Part shown: one piece after another, positions 10,099 to 18,171 of the stretch
How positions within the stretch are numbered: the stretch's first letter is position 1
Layout: the number at the start of each line of letters is the position of its first letter
Assembly: GCA_945874105.1 (NCBI GenBank)
Contig: CAMCFJ010000028.1
Location: forward strand, 1 to 35,344
Length of the DNA: 35,344 bases
DNA from: Candidatus Nitrotoga sp. CP45
GTDB taxonomy: Bacteria; Pseudomonadota; Gammaproteobacteria; Burkholderiales; Gallionellaceae
Reading direction: 5' to 3'
The notes under the pieces: generated by a model
The model's database searches: none
Seen by the model: only the letters and a program-made list of their open reading frames with translations
What the model was told of the DNA's origin: nothing
Program-made: the position numbers and the translations under genes

Positions 10099-10785
10099 AT
10101 GGTACAAGATGTAGCAAAAAAAGAAGAGCCGGATTCCCTGCCAATTGAAGTCAAGTCAAAACTGAAAAACAAGAAGATGATACTCATCATCATAGGCGGT
10201 GTCTTGGTTTTAGGGATTGCAGGCGGCGCAGGATGGTATTTTACCAAGGGCGACAATCAAGCGAAAAAAAGCGAAAAAAAGATTTCGAAATCAGCCGTAG
10301 AACCAAAATTTATCCCATTGGAGCCTTTTACGGTTAATCTGCAACGCGAGACAGCCGACCAATTTTTGCAAATTGGCATTACACTAAAAATTCTTCAGCC
10401 AGAGCTGGAAGAAAAAATCAAACAAAATCTGCCAGAAATTCGCAGCCGCCTGTTGGTACTACTGTCTGGAAAATTCGCTTCAGAACTTACAAATTCCAAA
10501 GGCAAAAAAAAACTCGCCCATGAAATTATCGCTGAAACTGAAACCGTTCTTGGTCTGCGCACTGCGCCCACCGCTCCCAATTCGATTATTAATGCAATCG
10601 CCAAAACCAGCGCCGCATCCAGCGTGGTAGCAGCAAGCGCATCCAGCGTGGAAGCAGCAAGTCAGGTAGAAGCTACTAGCTCCGACGAGGCATCAGCCAC
10701 AGCGGAAGAGACATCCACCAAACCCAACACTGAGGAAAATGACAGCATTGTAGAAGTTCTGTTTACCTCTTTCATCATCCAGTGA
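10099..10785 (+). CDS. fliL: Flagellar basal body-associated protein FliL
   Basis: FliL is a single-pass inner-membrane protein next to the stator that supports motor torque. The 228-aa protein has a charged cytoplasmic N-terminus, one membrane helix at about residues 30-50 (KMILIIIGGVLVLGIAGGAGWYF) and a periplasmic stomatin-like domain (FIPLEPFTVNLQ, then QFLQIGITLKI and LPEIRSRLLVLLSGK). It ends VEVLFTSFIIQ, the usual terminal strand. Between the last helix and that strand lies an unusual Ala/Ser/Glu/Thr-rich insert (about residues 170-215) with a duplicated 8-residue unit ASSVxAAS encoded at 10615-10662. The insert makes the protein longer than typical FliL (about 150-180 aa). The start ATG 10099 follows AAGGAG. 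Confidence 0.94.
   Translation: MVQDVAKKEEPDSLPIEVKSKLKNKKMILIIIGGVLVLGIAGGAGWYFTKGDNQAKKSEKKISKSAVEPKFIPLEPFTVNLQRETADQFLQIGITLKILQPELEEKIKQNLPEIRSRLLVLLSGKFASELTNSKGKKKLAHEIIAETETVLGLRTAPTAPNSIINAIAKTSAASSVVAASASSVEAASQVEATSSDEASATAEETSTKPNTEENDSIVEVLFTSFIIQ
10615..10662 (+). repeat. 24-bp tandem duplication inside fliL
   Basis: Two nearly identical 24-base units start at 10615 and 10639, encoding ASSVVAAS and ASSVEAAS within the periplasmic low-complexity insert. Confidence 0.85.
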
Positions 10786-10792
10786 TACGGCT

Positions 10793-11794
10793 ATGAGCGA
10801 TTTTCTCTCTCAGGACGAAGTTGACTCACTGCTCAAAGGAGTAACCGGCGAGCCGGATGAGGTAGCTGCGGCAGCCGATCCGGCAGGCACTGTGCGTCCA
10901 TATAACATGGGTACGCAGGAACGTATCGTGCGTGGGCGCATGCCCACGATGGAAATTCTCAATGAACGTTTTGCGCGCCTGTTCAGAATTACTTTATTCA
11001 ACTTGATCAGGCGCACAGCGGAAATTTCAGTGGGGCCCATACGCGTGCAGAAATTCAGTGAATTCCTCCGCAATCTGCCCATACCTGCCAACATCAACAT
11101 CGTGCAAGCCAAGCCTTTACGTGGCAATGCACTTTTTATCTTCGATCCCAACCTGGTTTTTTTGGTGGTCGACAACATGTTCGGTGGTGATGGGCGTTTT
11201 CACACCCGGGTCGAGGGCCGCGAATTCACCCAGACCGAGCAGCGCATCATCCAGCAACTACTGGCTGCCGTATTCGAGTCTTATAACAAAGCCTGGCAAG
11301 CGGTATATGCGTTGCAATTTGAGTTTGTACGTTCGGAATTGAACCCGCAGTTCGCCAATATCGCCACGCCGAACGAAGTCGTTGTAACCACTACTTTCGA
11401 CATTGAGTTCGGCGGCGTTGGCGGTGCATTTCATGTGTTAATTCCCTATTCCATGATAGAGCCCATCCGAGAACAGCTTTATAGCACCATGCAAGGCGAC
11501 CACTTGGCGGTAGACAAGCGCTGGCTACGCACGCTGTCCAAACAAATCCAGTCCGCAGAAGTTGAATTGACTGCAGTTCTTGGTCACGCCCAAATTAAAT
11601 TTGAACAGGTACTGGGAATGCGCAACGGCGATTTTATCCCGTTAGAAATTGAAGATAGCGTCACGGCACTAGTGGATGAAGTGCCGGTAATGAAATGCAA
11701 GTACGGTATTTTCAACAACCAGTACGCCCTTAAAGTAGAAAAAATGCTGAGCCACGCAAGTGTCGATTTGGCTAATGGAGACGATGATGACTGA
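10793..11794 (+). CDS. fliM: Flagellar motor switch protein FliM
   Basis: FliM forms the wall of the C-ring and binds phosphorylated CheY to reverse rotation. The 333-aa protein begins MSDFLSQDEVDSLLKGV, containing the CheY-P binding motif (LSQDEVDSLL). The CheC-like middle domain follows (VGPIRVQKFSEFLRNLP, then FIFDPNLVFLVVDNMFGGDG), and a C-terminal SpoA domain (residues about 245-325) that pairs with FliN. The presence of the CheY motif implies that a chemotaxis pathway exists elsewhere. It starts 8 bases after the fliL stop and overlaps the fliN start by 8 bases. Confidence 0.97.
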   Translation: MSDFLSQDEVDSLLKGVTGEPDEVAAAADPAGTVRPYNMGTQERIVRGRMPTMEILNERFARLFRITLFNLIRRTAEISVGPIRVQKFSEFLRNLPIPANINIVQAKPLRGNALFIFDPNLVFLVVDNMFGGDGRFHTRVEGREFTQTEQRIIQQLLAAVFESYNKAWQAVYALQFEFVRSELNPQFANIATPNEVVVTTTFDIEFGGVGGAFHVLIPYSMIEPIREQLYSTMQGDHLAVDKRWLRTLSKQIQSAEVELTAVLGHAQIKFEQVLGMRNGDFIPLEIEDSVTALVDEVPVMKCKYGIFNNQYALKVEKMLSHASVDLANGDDDD

Positions 11795-12245
11795 CGCAAC
11801 TATGGATGAAATTAGCGCCGATGACTGGGGTGCAGCAATGGCTGAACAGGCTGTCAGCACACCATCCCCAACCGATGACTGGGGCGCGGCAATGGCTGAA
11901 CAGGCTACCACTGCACCATCCCAACCGGCTGCTCAGCCGCATGCATTCGCGCAATTCGCCAGCGCGAGTGGCGCAGCCGTAAACAACGATCTTGATATGA
12001 TCATGGACATCCCGGTTCAGTTAACGGTTGAACTTGGCCGCACCAAGATGCCCATCAAAAATCTGCTACAACTGGCACAAGGATCGGTAGTGGAACTGAC
12101 CGGCCAGGCTGGCGAACCGCTCGATGTAATGATCAACGGCTTTCTGATTGCGCAAGGCGAAGTCGTAGTGGTGAACGATAAAATCGGTATCCGCCTCACC
12201 GACGTTATCACGCCATCTGAACGTCTGCGCCGCCTCAGCCGCTAA
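11787..12245 (+). CDS. fliN: Flagellar motor switch protein FliN
   Basis: FliN forms the base of the C-ring and docks FliH-FliI for export. I choose ATG 11787 (152 aa): GGAG lies 6 bases upstream and the start overlaps the fliM stop as ATGACTGA. In-frame ATG 11784, ATG 11775 and GTG 11760 also exist. The C-terminal SpoA domain (about residues 75-150) is canonical: MDIPVQLTVELGRTKMPIKN, then LAQGSVVELTGQAGEPLDVM and GEVVVVNDKIGIRLTDV. The N-terminal extension contains an 18-residue duplication beginning DDWGAAMAEQA twice. DDWAAAMAEQ-like peptides are common near the FliN N-terminus in proteobacteria, but a double copy is unusual. Confidence 0.96.
   Translation: MTDATMDEISADDWGAAMAEQAVSTPSPTDDWGAAMAEQATTAPSQPAAQPHAFAQFASASGAAVNNDLDMIMDIPVQLTVELGRTKMPIKNLLQLAQGSVVELTGQAGEPLDVMINGFLIAQGEVVVVNDKIGIRLTDVITPSERLRRLSR
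11820..11927 (+). repeat. 54-bp tandem duplication inside fliN
   Basis: Units start at 11820 and 11874. The first 33 bases of each (encoding DDWGAAMAEQA) differ only at scattered silent positions. The phase is kept, giving two copies of the peptide. Confidence 0.85.
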
Positions 12246-12246
12246 C

Positions 12247-12729
12247 ATGAAAATTTTCGGCAACCCGTTTAGCAAACCAGGATTCAGCTGCGCGCGCCTC
12301 TGCCTCATCGCCGGCCTTTACACGCCACTACTCGCAACAGCGCAAAACACACGCCCTGCTTATACCCCGCCTCCCCCTGTCGCCATGTCGTCCGGCAGCA
12401 TATTGCAGGTCATTTTCAGCTTGCTACTGGTATTGGCAGCGGTAGTGCTGGTTGCATGGATATTAAAACGGATCAATCTGCCTCAACACGCCGCCGGTAA
12501 CCTGCTTAAGGTACAAGCTACTGTGGCGGTAGGCCAACGGGAACGCATCATGCTGGTGGAAATCAACGACACATGGCTGGTGGTAGGCGTTGCTCCCGGA
12601 CAGGTGAACACCTTGCACAGCATGCCCAAAACCGAGTTGCCCGCAGCACAGGTGAGCATGGCCAACAGTACCAATGGAAAATTCCAGGCATGGATGAAAC
12701 AAGTAATGGAAAAACGTAATGCGCCTTAA
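12247..12729 (+). CDS. fliO: Flagellar biosynthetic protein FliO
   Basis: FliO is a membrane scaffold for assembling the FliP ring of the export gate. The 160-aa protein has a hydrophobic N-terminal segment that could be a signal peptide ([15 protein letters not shown], cleavage after ATA plausible). A strong membrane helix lies near residues 50-75 ([22 protein letters not shown]). A small cytoplasmic domain follows, with the typical [19 protein letters not shown]-like sequence and [13 protein letters not shown]. It starts one base after the fliN stop and overlaps fliP by 11 bases. Position and the [11 protein letters not shown] motif support the call. Confidence 0.94.
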   Translation: MKIFGNPFSKPGFSCARLCLIAGLYTPLLATAQNTRPAYTPPPPVAMSSGSILQVIFSLLLVLAAVVLVAWILKRINLPQHAAGNLLKVQATVAVGQRERIMLVEINDTWLVVGVAPGQVNTLHSMPKTELPAAQVSMANSTNGKFQAWMKQVMEKRNAP

Positions 12730-13465
12730 TTTGCTTCTAGTGGCGACTCTGCTACTTGGCCTGATCCCCGCAGCATTTGCGGCCGATCCTGGCCTGGCCG
12801 CATTAACCAGCACCGCCACAGCAGGGGGTGGGCAGACCTACTCGCTTAGCCTGCAAACGCTACTTCTGCTCACCTCGCTCAGTTTTTTACCGGCCGTAAT
12901 GCTGCTGATGACCAGTTTCACCCGCATTATCATCGTACTTTCGCTGTTACGCTCTGCCCTTGGCACGCCCTCCTCTCCGCCCAACCAGGTAATGGTCGGA
13001 CTAGCCTTGTTTCTCACATTCTTCGTTATGTCGCCGGTGCTGGATAAAATTTATACTGACGCCTACCTGCCATTCAGTGAGAACAAACTTACGATGGCAC
13101 AAGCATTCGATATCGGTAGCGTACCGCTCAAGGCATTTATGCTGCGACAAACGCGGGAGAAGGATCTTGCCCTGTTCGTTCAAATTTCCAATAGCGAGCC
13201 ACTGCAAAGCGCGGATCAGGTACCCCTGAAAATCCTGGTGCCAGCCTATGTCATCAGCGAACTAAAAACCGCCTTCCAGATTGGCTTCGTAATATTTATC
13301 CCGTTCCTCATCATCGACATGGTGGTGGCCAGCATATTGATGTCTATGGGTATGATGATGGTGTCGCCAGCGATGATTTCATTACCATTCAAGATCATGC
13401 TATTCGTGCTGGCAGATGGCTGGAATCTGCTGATCGGGTCGCTAGTGCATAGTTTTTACACCTGA
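12719..13465 (+). CDS. fliP: Flagellar type III export gate protein FliP
   Basis: FliP forms the pentameric core of the export gate with FliQ and FliR. The 248-aa protein starts with a signal peptide ([21 protein letters not shown]), as FliP does in most proteobacteria. The conserved segments [38 protein letters not shown] and [18 protein letters not shown] are present, as is the C-terminal membrane hairpin. The length is normal. The start lies within the end of fliO in another frame, so translation is probably coupled. Confidence 0.97.
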   Translation: MRLNLLLVATLLLGLIPAAFAADPGLAALTSTATAGGGQTYSLSLQTLLLLTSLSFLPAVMLLMTSFTRIIIVLSLLRSALGTPSSPPNQVMVGLALFLTFFVMSPVLDKIYTDAYLPFSENKLTMAQAFDIGSVPLKAFMLRQTREKDLALFVQISNSEPLQSADQVPLKILVPAYVISELKTAFQIGFVIFIPFLIIDMVVASILMSMGMMMVSPAMISLPFKIMLFVLADGWNLLIGSLVHSFYT

Positions 13466-13477
13466 GATCAAACAACG

Positions 13478-13747
13478 ATGACCCCCGAAAGCGTAATGAC
13501 ACTTGGTCGTCAGGCACTGGAGCTGACCCTGATGGTTTCGGCTCCGGTACTGTTGACGGCTCTAATCATCGGGCTGCTGATCAGCATTTTCCAGGCCGCC
13601 ACCCAAATCAATGAAATGACCCTGTCATTTATTCCAAAATTGATCGGCATGTTCGGTGTGCTGATTATCACCGGCCCGTGGATGGTAGGCATGATGCTGG
13701 ATTATATCCAGAGCCTGTTCAGCAGCATTCCCTGGTTGGTTGGGTAA
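13478..13747 (+). CDS. fliQ: Flagellar type III export gate protein FliQ
   Basis: FliQ is the small two-helix subunit that packs around the FliP-FliR core. The 89-aa protein has both membrane helices (ELTLMVSAPVLLTALIIGLL and GMFGVLIITGPWMVGMML). The conserved ISIFQAATQINEMTLSFIPK segment lies between them. It starts 12 bases after fliP. Length and sequence are fully typical. Confidence 0.97.
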   Translation: MTPESVMTLGRQALELTLMVSAPVLLTALIIGLLISIFQAATQINEMTLSFIPKLIGMFGVLIITGPWMVGMMLDYIQSLFSSIPWLVG

Positions 13748-13851
13748 TGATGTTCCAGATAAATGCACAAGGCCATGACCCTGTCCTTATCGAAATTCCG
13801 GCTTGAATCCGCCTGATTTTTAATTACGATTTCATCCGTTAAATAATCACA

Positions 13852-14640
13852 ATGATTACCGTCACCAGCGCCCAGTTAACAACTTGGCTCGCACTGTTTG
13901 TCTTTCCGTTTGTACGCATCATGGCCATGATCGCCAGTGCTCCAATTCTGGGCAATAAGCAAACTCCGGCGCGCATCAAGATCGGCTTGTCCGTACTATT
14001 GACCATAATTATTGCGCCTACCTTGGCCGTTCAGCCCAATATCGACCCCGCTTCAGCTATCGGACTCCTGGTTATTATTCAACAAGTTTTAGCAGGCCTG
14101 GCAATAGGTTTCACCATGCGCTTGATTTTTACCGCAATAGAAATGGCCGGAGATATTATCGGGATCCAAATGGGGCTAGGTTTCGCTATTTTCTATGACC
14201 CGCAGAACACGTCCTACACGCCAGTGATAGCGCAATTTTTAGGCGTCCTGGCCATGCTTGTTTTTCTCAGCATGAATGGCCATCTCATCATGCTGGAAGC
14301 GTTAGCAGACAGCTTCCGCGCCTTTCCCATTAATAGCGTGCCTCCGGCGGCAATCGCGCTGCATACTCTGGCCTCATGGGGCGGTAGCATTTTCTCTAAC
14401 GCACTCCAACTAAGCATGCCCGTGATCGGCGCGCTGCTAATCTCCAATTTTGCACTTGGCATCCTGACGCGTAGCGCGCCACAACTTAACATCTTCGCGG
14501 TCGGCTTCCCGGTTACTTTGACAATCGGCTTTGCTACAGTGATGCTATTACTGCCTTACCTCTTTCCACTACTTGAAAACATCACTCACACCAGCCTAAG
14601 CACGGTGTTGCACGTCATGCAACTACTTGGCAAATCGTAA
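13852..14640 (+). CDS. fliR: Flagellar type III export gate protein FliR
   Basis: FliR completes the FliPQR export pore and has about six membrane-embedded helices. The 262-aa length is usual. The sequences FVRIMAMIASAPILGNKQTP, MRLIFTAIEMAGDIIGIQMG, LGFAIFYDPQNTSYTPVIAQ and LLLPYLFPLLENI match the family. It is separated from fliQ by 104 bases with no visible terminator, a longer gap than others in this block. The partner gene flhB, often next in the order or fused, does not follow; HU does. No ribosome binding site stands out before ATG 13852. Confidence 0.96.
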   Translation: MITVTSAQLTTWLALFVFPFVRIMAMIASAPILGNKQTPARIKIGLSVLLTIIIAPTLAVQPNIDPASAIGLLVIIQQVLAGLAIGFTMRLIFTAIEMAGDIIGIQMGLGFAIFYDPQNTSYTPVIAQFLGVLAMLVFLSMNGHLIMLEALADSFRAFPINSVPPAAIALHTLASWGGSIFSNALQLSMPVIGALLISNFALGILTRSAPQLNIFAVGFPVTLTIGFATVMLLLPYLFPLLENITHTSLSTVLHVMQLLGKS

Positions 14641-14698
14641 CAAGCTCAAGGCCGGGTAATTGTGAGACGTAGTTGTACTCCACCAACATCTCATTAAA

Positions 14699-14844
14699 TT
14701 TGTGAAACTGTGATTGCCATTAACGCAATGGCTTGTTACAGTGCTACGAATGGGAGCCATATGAGGTTGTAATTTTTCTTGATGGATATCTTATTGATTT
14801 GTGAAGCTGTGATTGCCATTGACGCAATGGCTTGATACAGTGCT
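14699..14844 (+). promoter_or_regulatory. Duplicated 47-bp palindrome-bearing element upstream of the HU gene
   Basis: Copies at 14699-14745 and 14798-14844 differ at only three positions and lie 99 bases apart. Each carries an inverted repeat. Copy 2 is perfect, GCCATTG-ACG-CAATGGC at 14815-14831; copy 1, at 14716-14732, has one mismatch. The second copy ends about 30 bases before the HU start. This looks like a duplicated operator or promoter block. The binding protein is unknown, and I cannot assign clean -35/-10 boxes. Confidence 0.65.
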
Positions 14845-14873
14845 GTGTTTTTTCAACTAAAGGGGGTCATATT

Positions 14874-15167
14874 ATGAATAAAGCTGAGTTGATTGATGTT
14901 GTAGCTAAGTCCACAAAGAATTCCAAGGTAAGTGTCGAAGAAATACTGAATGCGCTAATGGCTGCTGTACAAGCATCATTGGTAAAAGGCGATAACGTGC
15001 AGCTGATTGGTTTTGGTACCTTTGCTGTCGAACAGCGTGCTGCTCGCATAGGCCGTAACCCAGCCACTGGAAAAGAGCTGAAAATACCAGCCAAAAAAGT
15101 TGCAAAATTTAAAGTCGGTAGCAAGTTGAAAGACGCAGTTGCTGGCGTAAAAGCCAAGAAGAAGTAA
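14874..15167 (+). CDS. hup: HU-family DNA-binding protein
   Basis: HU is a small dimeric nucleoid protein that bends DNA. I choose ATG 14874 (97 aa) because AGGGGG lies about 7 bases upstream and the protein then begins MNKAELIDVVAK as HU does; the frame is open further upstream, but that part is unlike HU. The signature VQLIGFGTFAVEQRAARIGR and then NPATGKELKIPAKKVAKFK (DNA-binding arm with the proline-tip NPATG) is present. A short lysine-rich tail (VKAKKK) extends past the usual 90 residues. Control by the duplicated upstream palindromes is likely. It is probably transcribed alone, given the strong hairpin downstream. Confidence 0.96.
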   Translation: MNKAELIDVVAKSTKNSKVSVEEILNALMAAVQASLVKGDNVQLIGFGTFAVEQRAARIGRNPATGKELKIPAKKVAKFKVGSKLKDAVAGVKAKKK

Positions 15168-15179
15168 ACAGCGCAATTA

Positions 15180-15208
15180 AGCGTGCCCCCAAATACACGG
15201 GGCACGCT
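15180..15208 (+). terminator. Strong hairpin terminator after the HU gene
   Basis: A perfect 10-bp stem, AGCGTGCCCC (15180-15189) with GGGGCACGCT (15199-15208), surrounds a 9-base loop 13 bases after the stop. The T-tract is weak (ATCACATCATTT), so termination may be only partly intrinsic. Confidence 0.75.
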
Positions 15209-15333
15209 ATCACATCATTTCTGAATTAATACTCCTACCTCATTTTCGGTTTTTCGCTCTAAACCCTGCGGTTCACGTCTTTCATCTTCACTATCTTCAG
15301 TTGACTGTTTAATTCTATTTTTAGTAGCACTGA

Positions 15334-15378
15334 GTCATTACGCCGAAGCGTGATAACTAGCGTTATCCGCAGAATGAC
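15334..15378. repeat. Interrupted inverted repeat / hairpin
   Basis: GATAAC (15352-15357) and GTTATC (15362-15367) form a perfect 6-bp stem around TAGC. GTCATT (15334-15339) and AATGAC (15373-15378) can pair outside it with an asymmetric bulge. No T-tract follows. It lies 13 bases before a TATAAT box and could be an operator or a small element relic. Confidence 0.45.
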
Positions 15379-15390
15379 GTGTCTTCAAGG

Positions 15391-15396
15391 TATAAT
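15391..15396 (+). promoter_or_regulatory. Candidate -10 box for the lepA operon
   Basis: There is an exact TATAAT match 138 bases before the lepA start. The hexamers 16-18 bases upstream (CCGCAG to GCAGAA) are poor -35 boxes and there is no extended TG, so activity would probably need an activator. Confidence 0.35.
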
Positions 15397-15533
15397 TATC
15401 CCCGTGTGTGTTAGCCAGGCTAATTATTACGGGATGCGAGTAATGCTCGCTGACAAGATAAAAATCTTAAGAAACATATGCGTTTTGTAGCACATGAATC
15501 ATCAAATCAAATAATCCGAGATTGTAAAAAATA

Positions 15534-17327
15534 ATGCAACACATTCGTAATTTTTCTATTATCGCCCACATCGATCACGGCAAATCTACTTTGGCCGATC
15601 GAATTATTCAGTTGTGCGGAGGGCTTTCTGACCGCGAAATGGAAGCGCAGGTGCTCGATTCCATGGACCTGGAACGCGAGCGCGGCATCACTATCAAAGC
15701 TCAGACAGCTGCGCTGCAATATAAGGCGCGTGATGGCCAGATATACAATCTCAACCTGATAGATACGCCGGGACACGTGGATTTTTCATATGAGGTATCA
15801 CGCTCACTGTCTGCCTGCGAAGGCGCGCTGCTAGTCGTTGATGCATCTCAGGGAGTGGAAGCGCAGACCGTAGCTAACTGCTACACCGCTCTCGAGTTGG
15901 GGGTGGAAGTAGTGCCGGTGTTGAACAAGATTGACTTGCCGTCCGCTAATCCGGAAAACGCCATTGAAGAAATTGAGGAAGTTATCGGTATCGACGCGCA
16001 CGATGCGACACGCTGCTCGGCCAAGACAGGCGAGGGGGTGCAGGACGTGCTGGAAACTTTAATTGTTAAAGTGCCGGCGCCTAAAGGCGACCCGACTGCG
16101 CCACTATGTGCTCTGATTATAGATGCGTGGTTCGATAATTATGTTGGCGTAGTAATGCTGGTGCGGGTTTTTGACGGTACCTTAAAACCCAAGGATAAAA
16201 TTTTGTTGATGGCTACCGGCTCGCAACATTTGACTGAGCACATCGGTGTGTTTACGCCGAAGTCGCAACCGCGTGAAGTATTGTCTGCCGGCCAGGTCGG
16301 ATTTGTCATTGCGGGCATCAAGGAACTGAAGGCGGCCAAGGTTGGCGACACCATCACACTGGCAAACAGGCCCGCAGCCGCAGCCTTGCCGGGTTTCAAG
16401 GAAGTGCAGCCACAAGTATTTGCCGGGTTGTTTCCAGTAGAATCAAATCAGTATGACTCGCTGCGTGATTCGCTGGAAAAGCTCAAGCTTAATGACGCTT
16501 CATTGCAGTATGAACCCGAAGTATCGCAGGCATTGGGTTTCGGGTTTCGCTGCGGATTTCTGGGATTGCTGCATATGGAAATTGTGCAGGAACGGCTGGA
16601 GCGCGAGTTCGACATGGATTTGATTACCACTGCGCCTACCGTTATTTACGAGGTGGTGCAGCGCGACGGAACAGTGTTGGTCGTGGACAATCCATCCAAG
16701 ATGCCAGACCCGTCCAAGATCGAGGAAATCCGTGAACCCATCGTGACAGTCAACTTGTATATGCCGCAGGAATATGTTGGTGCGGTCATTACATTGTGTA
16801 CGCAAAAGCGCGGCTTACAGCTCGACATGAGTTATCACGGCAAGCAAGTGTTGCTGGTGTATGAGATACCCATGGCAGAAATCGTACTCGACTTCTTTGA
16901 CAGGTTGAAATCTATTTCGCGTGGCTATGCCTCAATGGATTATGAGTTTAAGGAATACCGACCGGCCGATGTGGTCAAGGTGGATATACTGATCAACGGC
17001 GAAAAAGTAGATGCGTTGGCGATTATCCTGCACCGCAGCAACAGCCAGTACCGGGGGCGTGAAGTGGCGGCCAAGATGCGCGAGTTGATTCCGCGTCAAA
17101 TGTTCGATGTGGCGATCCAGGCTGCTGTCGGTTCGAACATTATTTCGCGTGAAAATGTCAAAGCGCTACGAAAAAATGTATTGGCAAAATGCTATGGTGG
17201 CGACATCTCACGCAAGCGTAAATTGCTGGAAAAACAGAAGGCTGGCAAGAAGCGCATGAAGCAAGTAGGAAATGTTGAAATTCCGCAGGAAGCTTTTTTA
17301 GCTATCCTGCAGGTAGGCGAAAAATAA
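15534..17327 (+). CDS. lepA: Elongation factor 4 (LepA), back-translocating GTPase
   Basis: EF4 is a membrane-associated ribosomal GTPase related to EF-G. The 597-aa length is standard. The G motifs are [16 protein letters not shown] (G1), [16 protein letters not shown] (G3) and [10 protein letters not shown] (G4). The EF-G-like domains and the specific C-terminal domain ([20 protein letters not shown], then [20 protein letters not shown]) are present. It opens the housekeeping operon and is followed 19 bases later by lepB, the classic lepA-lepB pair. The upstream sequence is A-rich without a Shine-Dalgarno match; the conserved [12 protein letters not shown] beginning fixes the start. Confidence 0.98.
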   Translation: MQHIRNFSIIAHIDHGKSTLADRIIQLCGGLSDREMEAQVLDSMDLERERGITIKAQTAALQYKARDGQIYNLNLIDTPGHVDFSYEVSRSLSACEGALLVVDASQGVEAQTVANCYTALELGVEVVPVLNKIDLPSANPENAIEEIEEVIGIDAHDATRCSAKTGEGVQDVLETLIVKVPAPKGDPTAPLCALIIDAWFDNYVGVVMLVRVFDGTLKPKDKILLMATGSQHLTEHIGVFTPKSQPREVLSAGQVGFVIAGIKELKAAKVGDTITLANRPAAAALPGFKEVQPQVFAGLFPVESNQYDSLRDSLEKLKLNDASLQYEPEVSQALGFGFRCGFLGLLHMEIVQERLEREFDMDLITTAPTVIYEVVQRDGTVLVVDNPSKMPDPSKIEEIREPIVTVNLYMPQEYVGAVITLCTQKRGLQLDMSYHGKQVLLVYEIPMAEIVLDFFDRLKSISRGYASMDYEFKEYRPADVVKVDILINGEKVDALAIILHRSNSQYRGREVAAKMRELIPRQMFDVAIQAAVGSNIISRENVKALRKNVLAKCYGGDISRKRKLLEKQKAGKKRMKQVGNVEIPQEAFLAILQVGEK

Positions 17328-17346
17328 CGTAACGACGGGAATCGAG

Positions 17347-18150
17347 ATGGACTTTGCTTTAATTATGTTTGTACTGCTGCTGATCACCGGTAGCGTGTGG
17401 TTGCTGGATCGCTTTGTGCTGCAATCGAAACGCATAGCGTCCTCAAAAGAACCCTGGTGGGTGGAATATTCCAAGAGTTTTTTCCCTGTTATCCTGGCGG
17501 TATTCTTGTTGCGCTCATTTCTGGTCGAGCCGTTCAAAATACCGTCTGGGTCGATGATCCCTACTTTACAGGTAGGCGATTTTATTTTGGTTAACAAGTT
17601 TACTTATGGCCTTCGTTTGCCCATCATCAGCAAGAAACTGGTAGAAATAAATTCCCCCAAACGAGGCGATGTGATGGTATTCCACTATCCGGAAAATCCA
17701 TCGCTGGATTATATTAAGCGGGTGGTCGGATTGCCTGGCGATCAAATTGTATATCGCAATAAGAAAGTCTTTGTGAACGATGTACTGCAAGAGCAGCAAA
17801 CGGACGGTGACTATAACTATGTGGAAACTGCACTAAATTTCGTACACACCGAACGGTATAAAGAAAATCTGACTGGGCATATCCATGCAATGCTGGTAAA
17901 CCCGGAAGTGCCCAGCATACATCTCGGTGCGGTGGCGGAATTTCCTCACCGGGAAAACTGTGCATACAGCGACAAGGAGCTACGCTGCTCAGTTCCAGCC
18001 GGGCATTATTTTATGCTTGGTGATAATCGCGATAACAGCCGGGATAGTCGTTACTGGGGTTTCGTGCCGGATAAGATGATAGTAGGCAAAGCATTCATGA
18101 TCTGGATGAATTTCAGTGATTTGAAACGTATAGGCTTATCCATTGATTGA
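17347..18150 (+). CDS. lepB: Signal peptidase I (LepB)
   Basis: LepB is the inner-membrane serine protease that removes Sec and Tat signal peptides. The 267-aa protein has a first membrane helix at residues 2-20, a cytoplasmic link and a second helix around 45-62. The catalytic domain follows. The Ser/Lys dyad is visible: S69 in PSGSMIPTLQVGD and K124 in YIKRVVGLPGD. The C-terminal box GDNRDNSRDSRYWGFV is intact. Length and topology (two helices) match proteobacterial enzymes. It lies between lepA and the DUF4845 gene in one transcription unit. Confidence 0.97.
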   Translation: MDFALIMFVLLLITGSVWLLDRFVLQSKRIASSKEPWWVEYSKSFFPVILAVFLLRSFLVEPFKIPSGSMIPTLQVGDFILVNKFTYGLRLPIISKKLVEINSPKRGDVMVFHYPENPSLDYIKRVVGLPGDQIVYRNKKVFVNDVLQEQQTDGDYNYVETALNFVHTERYKENLTGHIHAMLVNPEVPSIHLGAVAEFPHRENCAYSDKELRCSVPAGHYFMLGDNRDNSRDSRYWGFVPDKMIVGKAFMIWMNFSDLKRIGLSID

Positions 18151-18171
18151 AGTTGCAAACGAAGGAGGAGC

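Larger units (their letters stand above)
15209..15533. other. Non-coding region upstream of lepA
   Basis: These 325 bases hold no convincing gene. Visible elements are a long interrupted inverted repeat at 15334-15378, a perfect TATAAT hexamer at 15391-15396 without a good -35, and a GCGAG-TAATG-CTCGC mini-hairpin near 15437. The lepA operon promoter is probably here. Confidence 0.5.
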
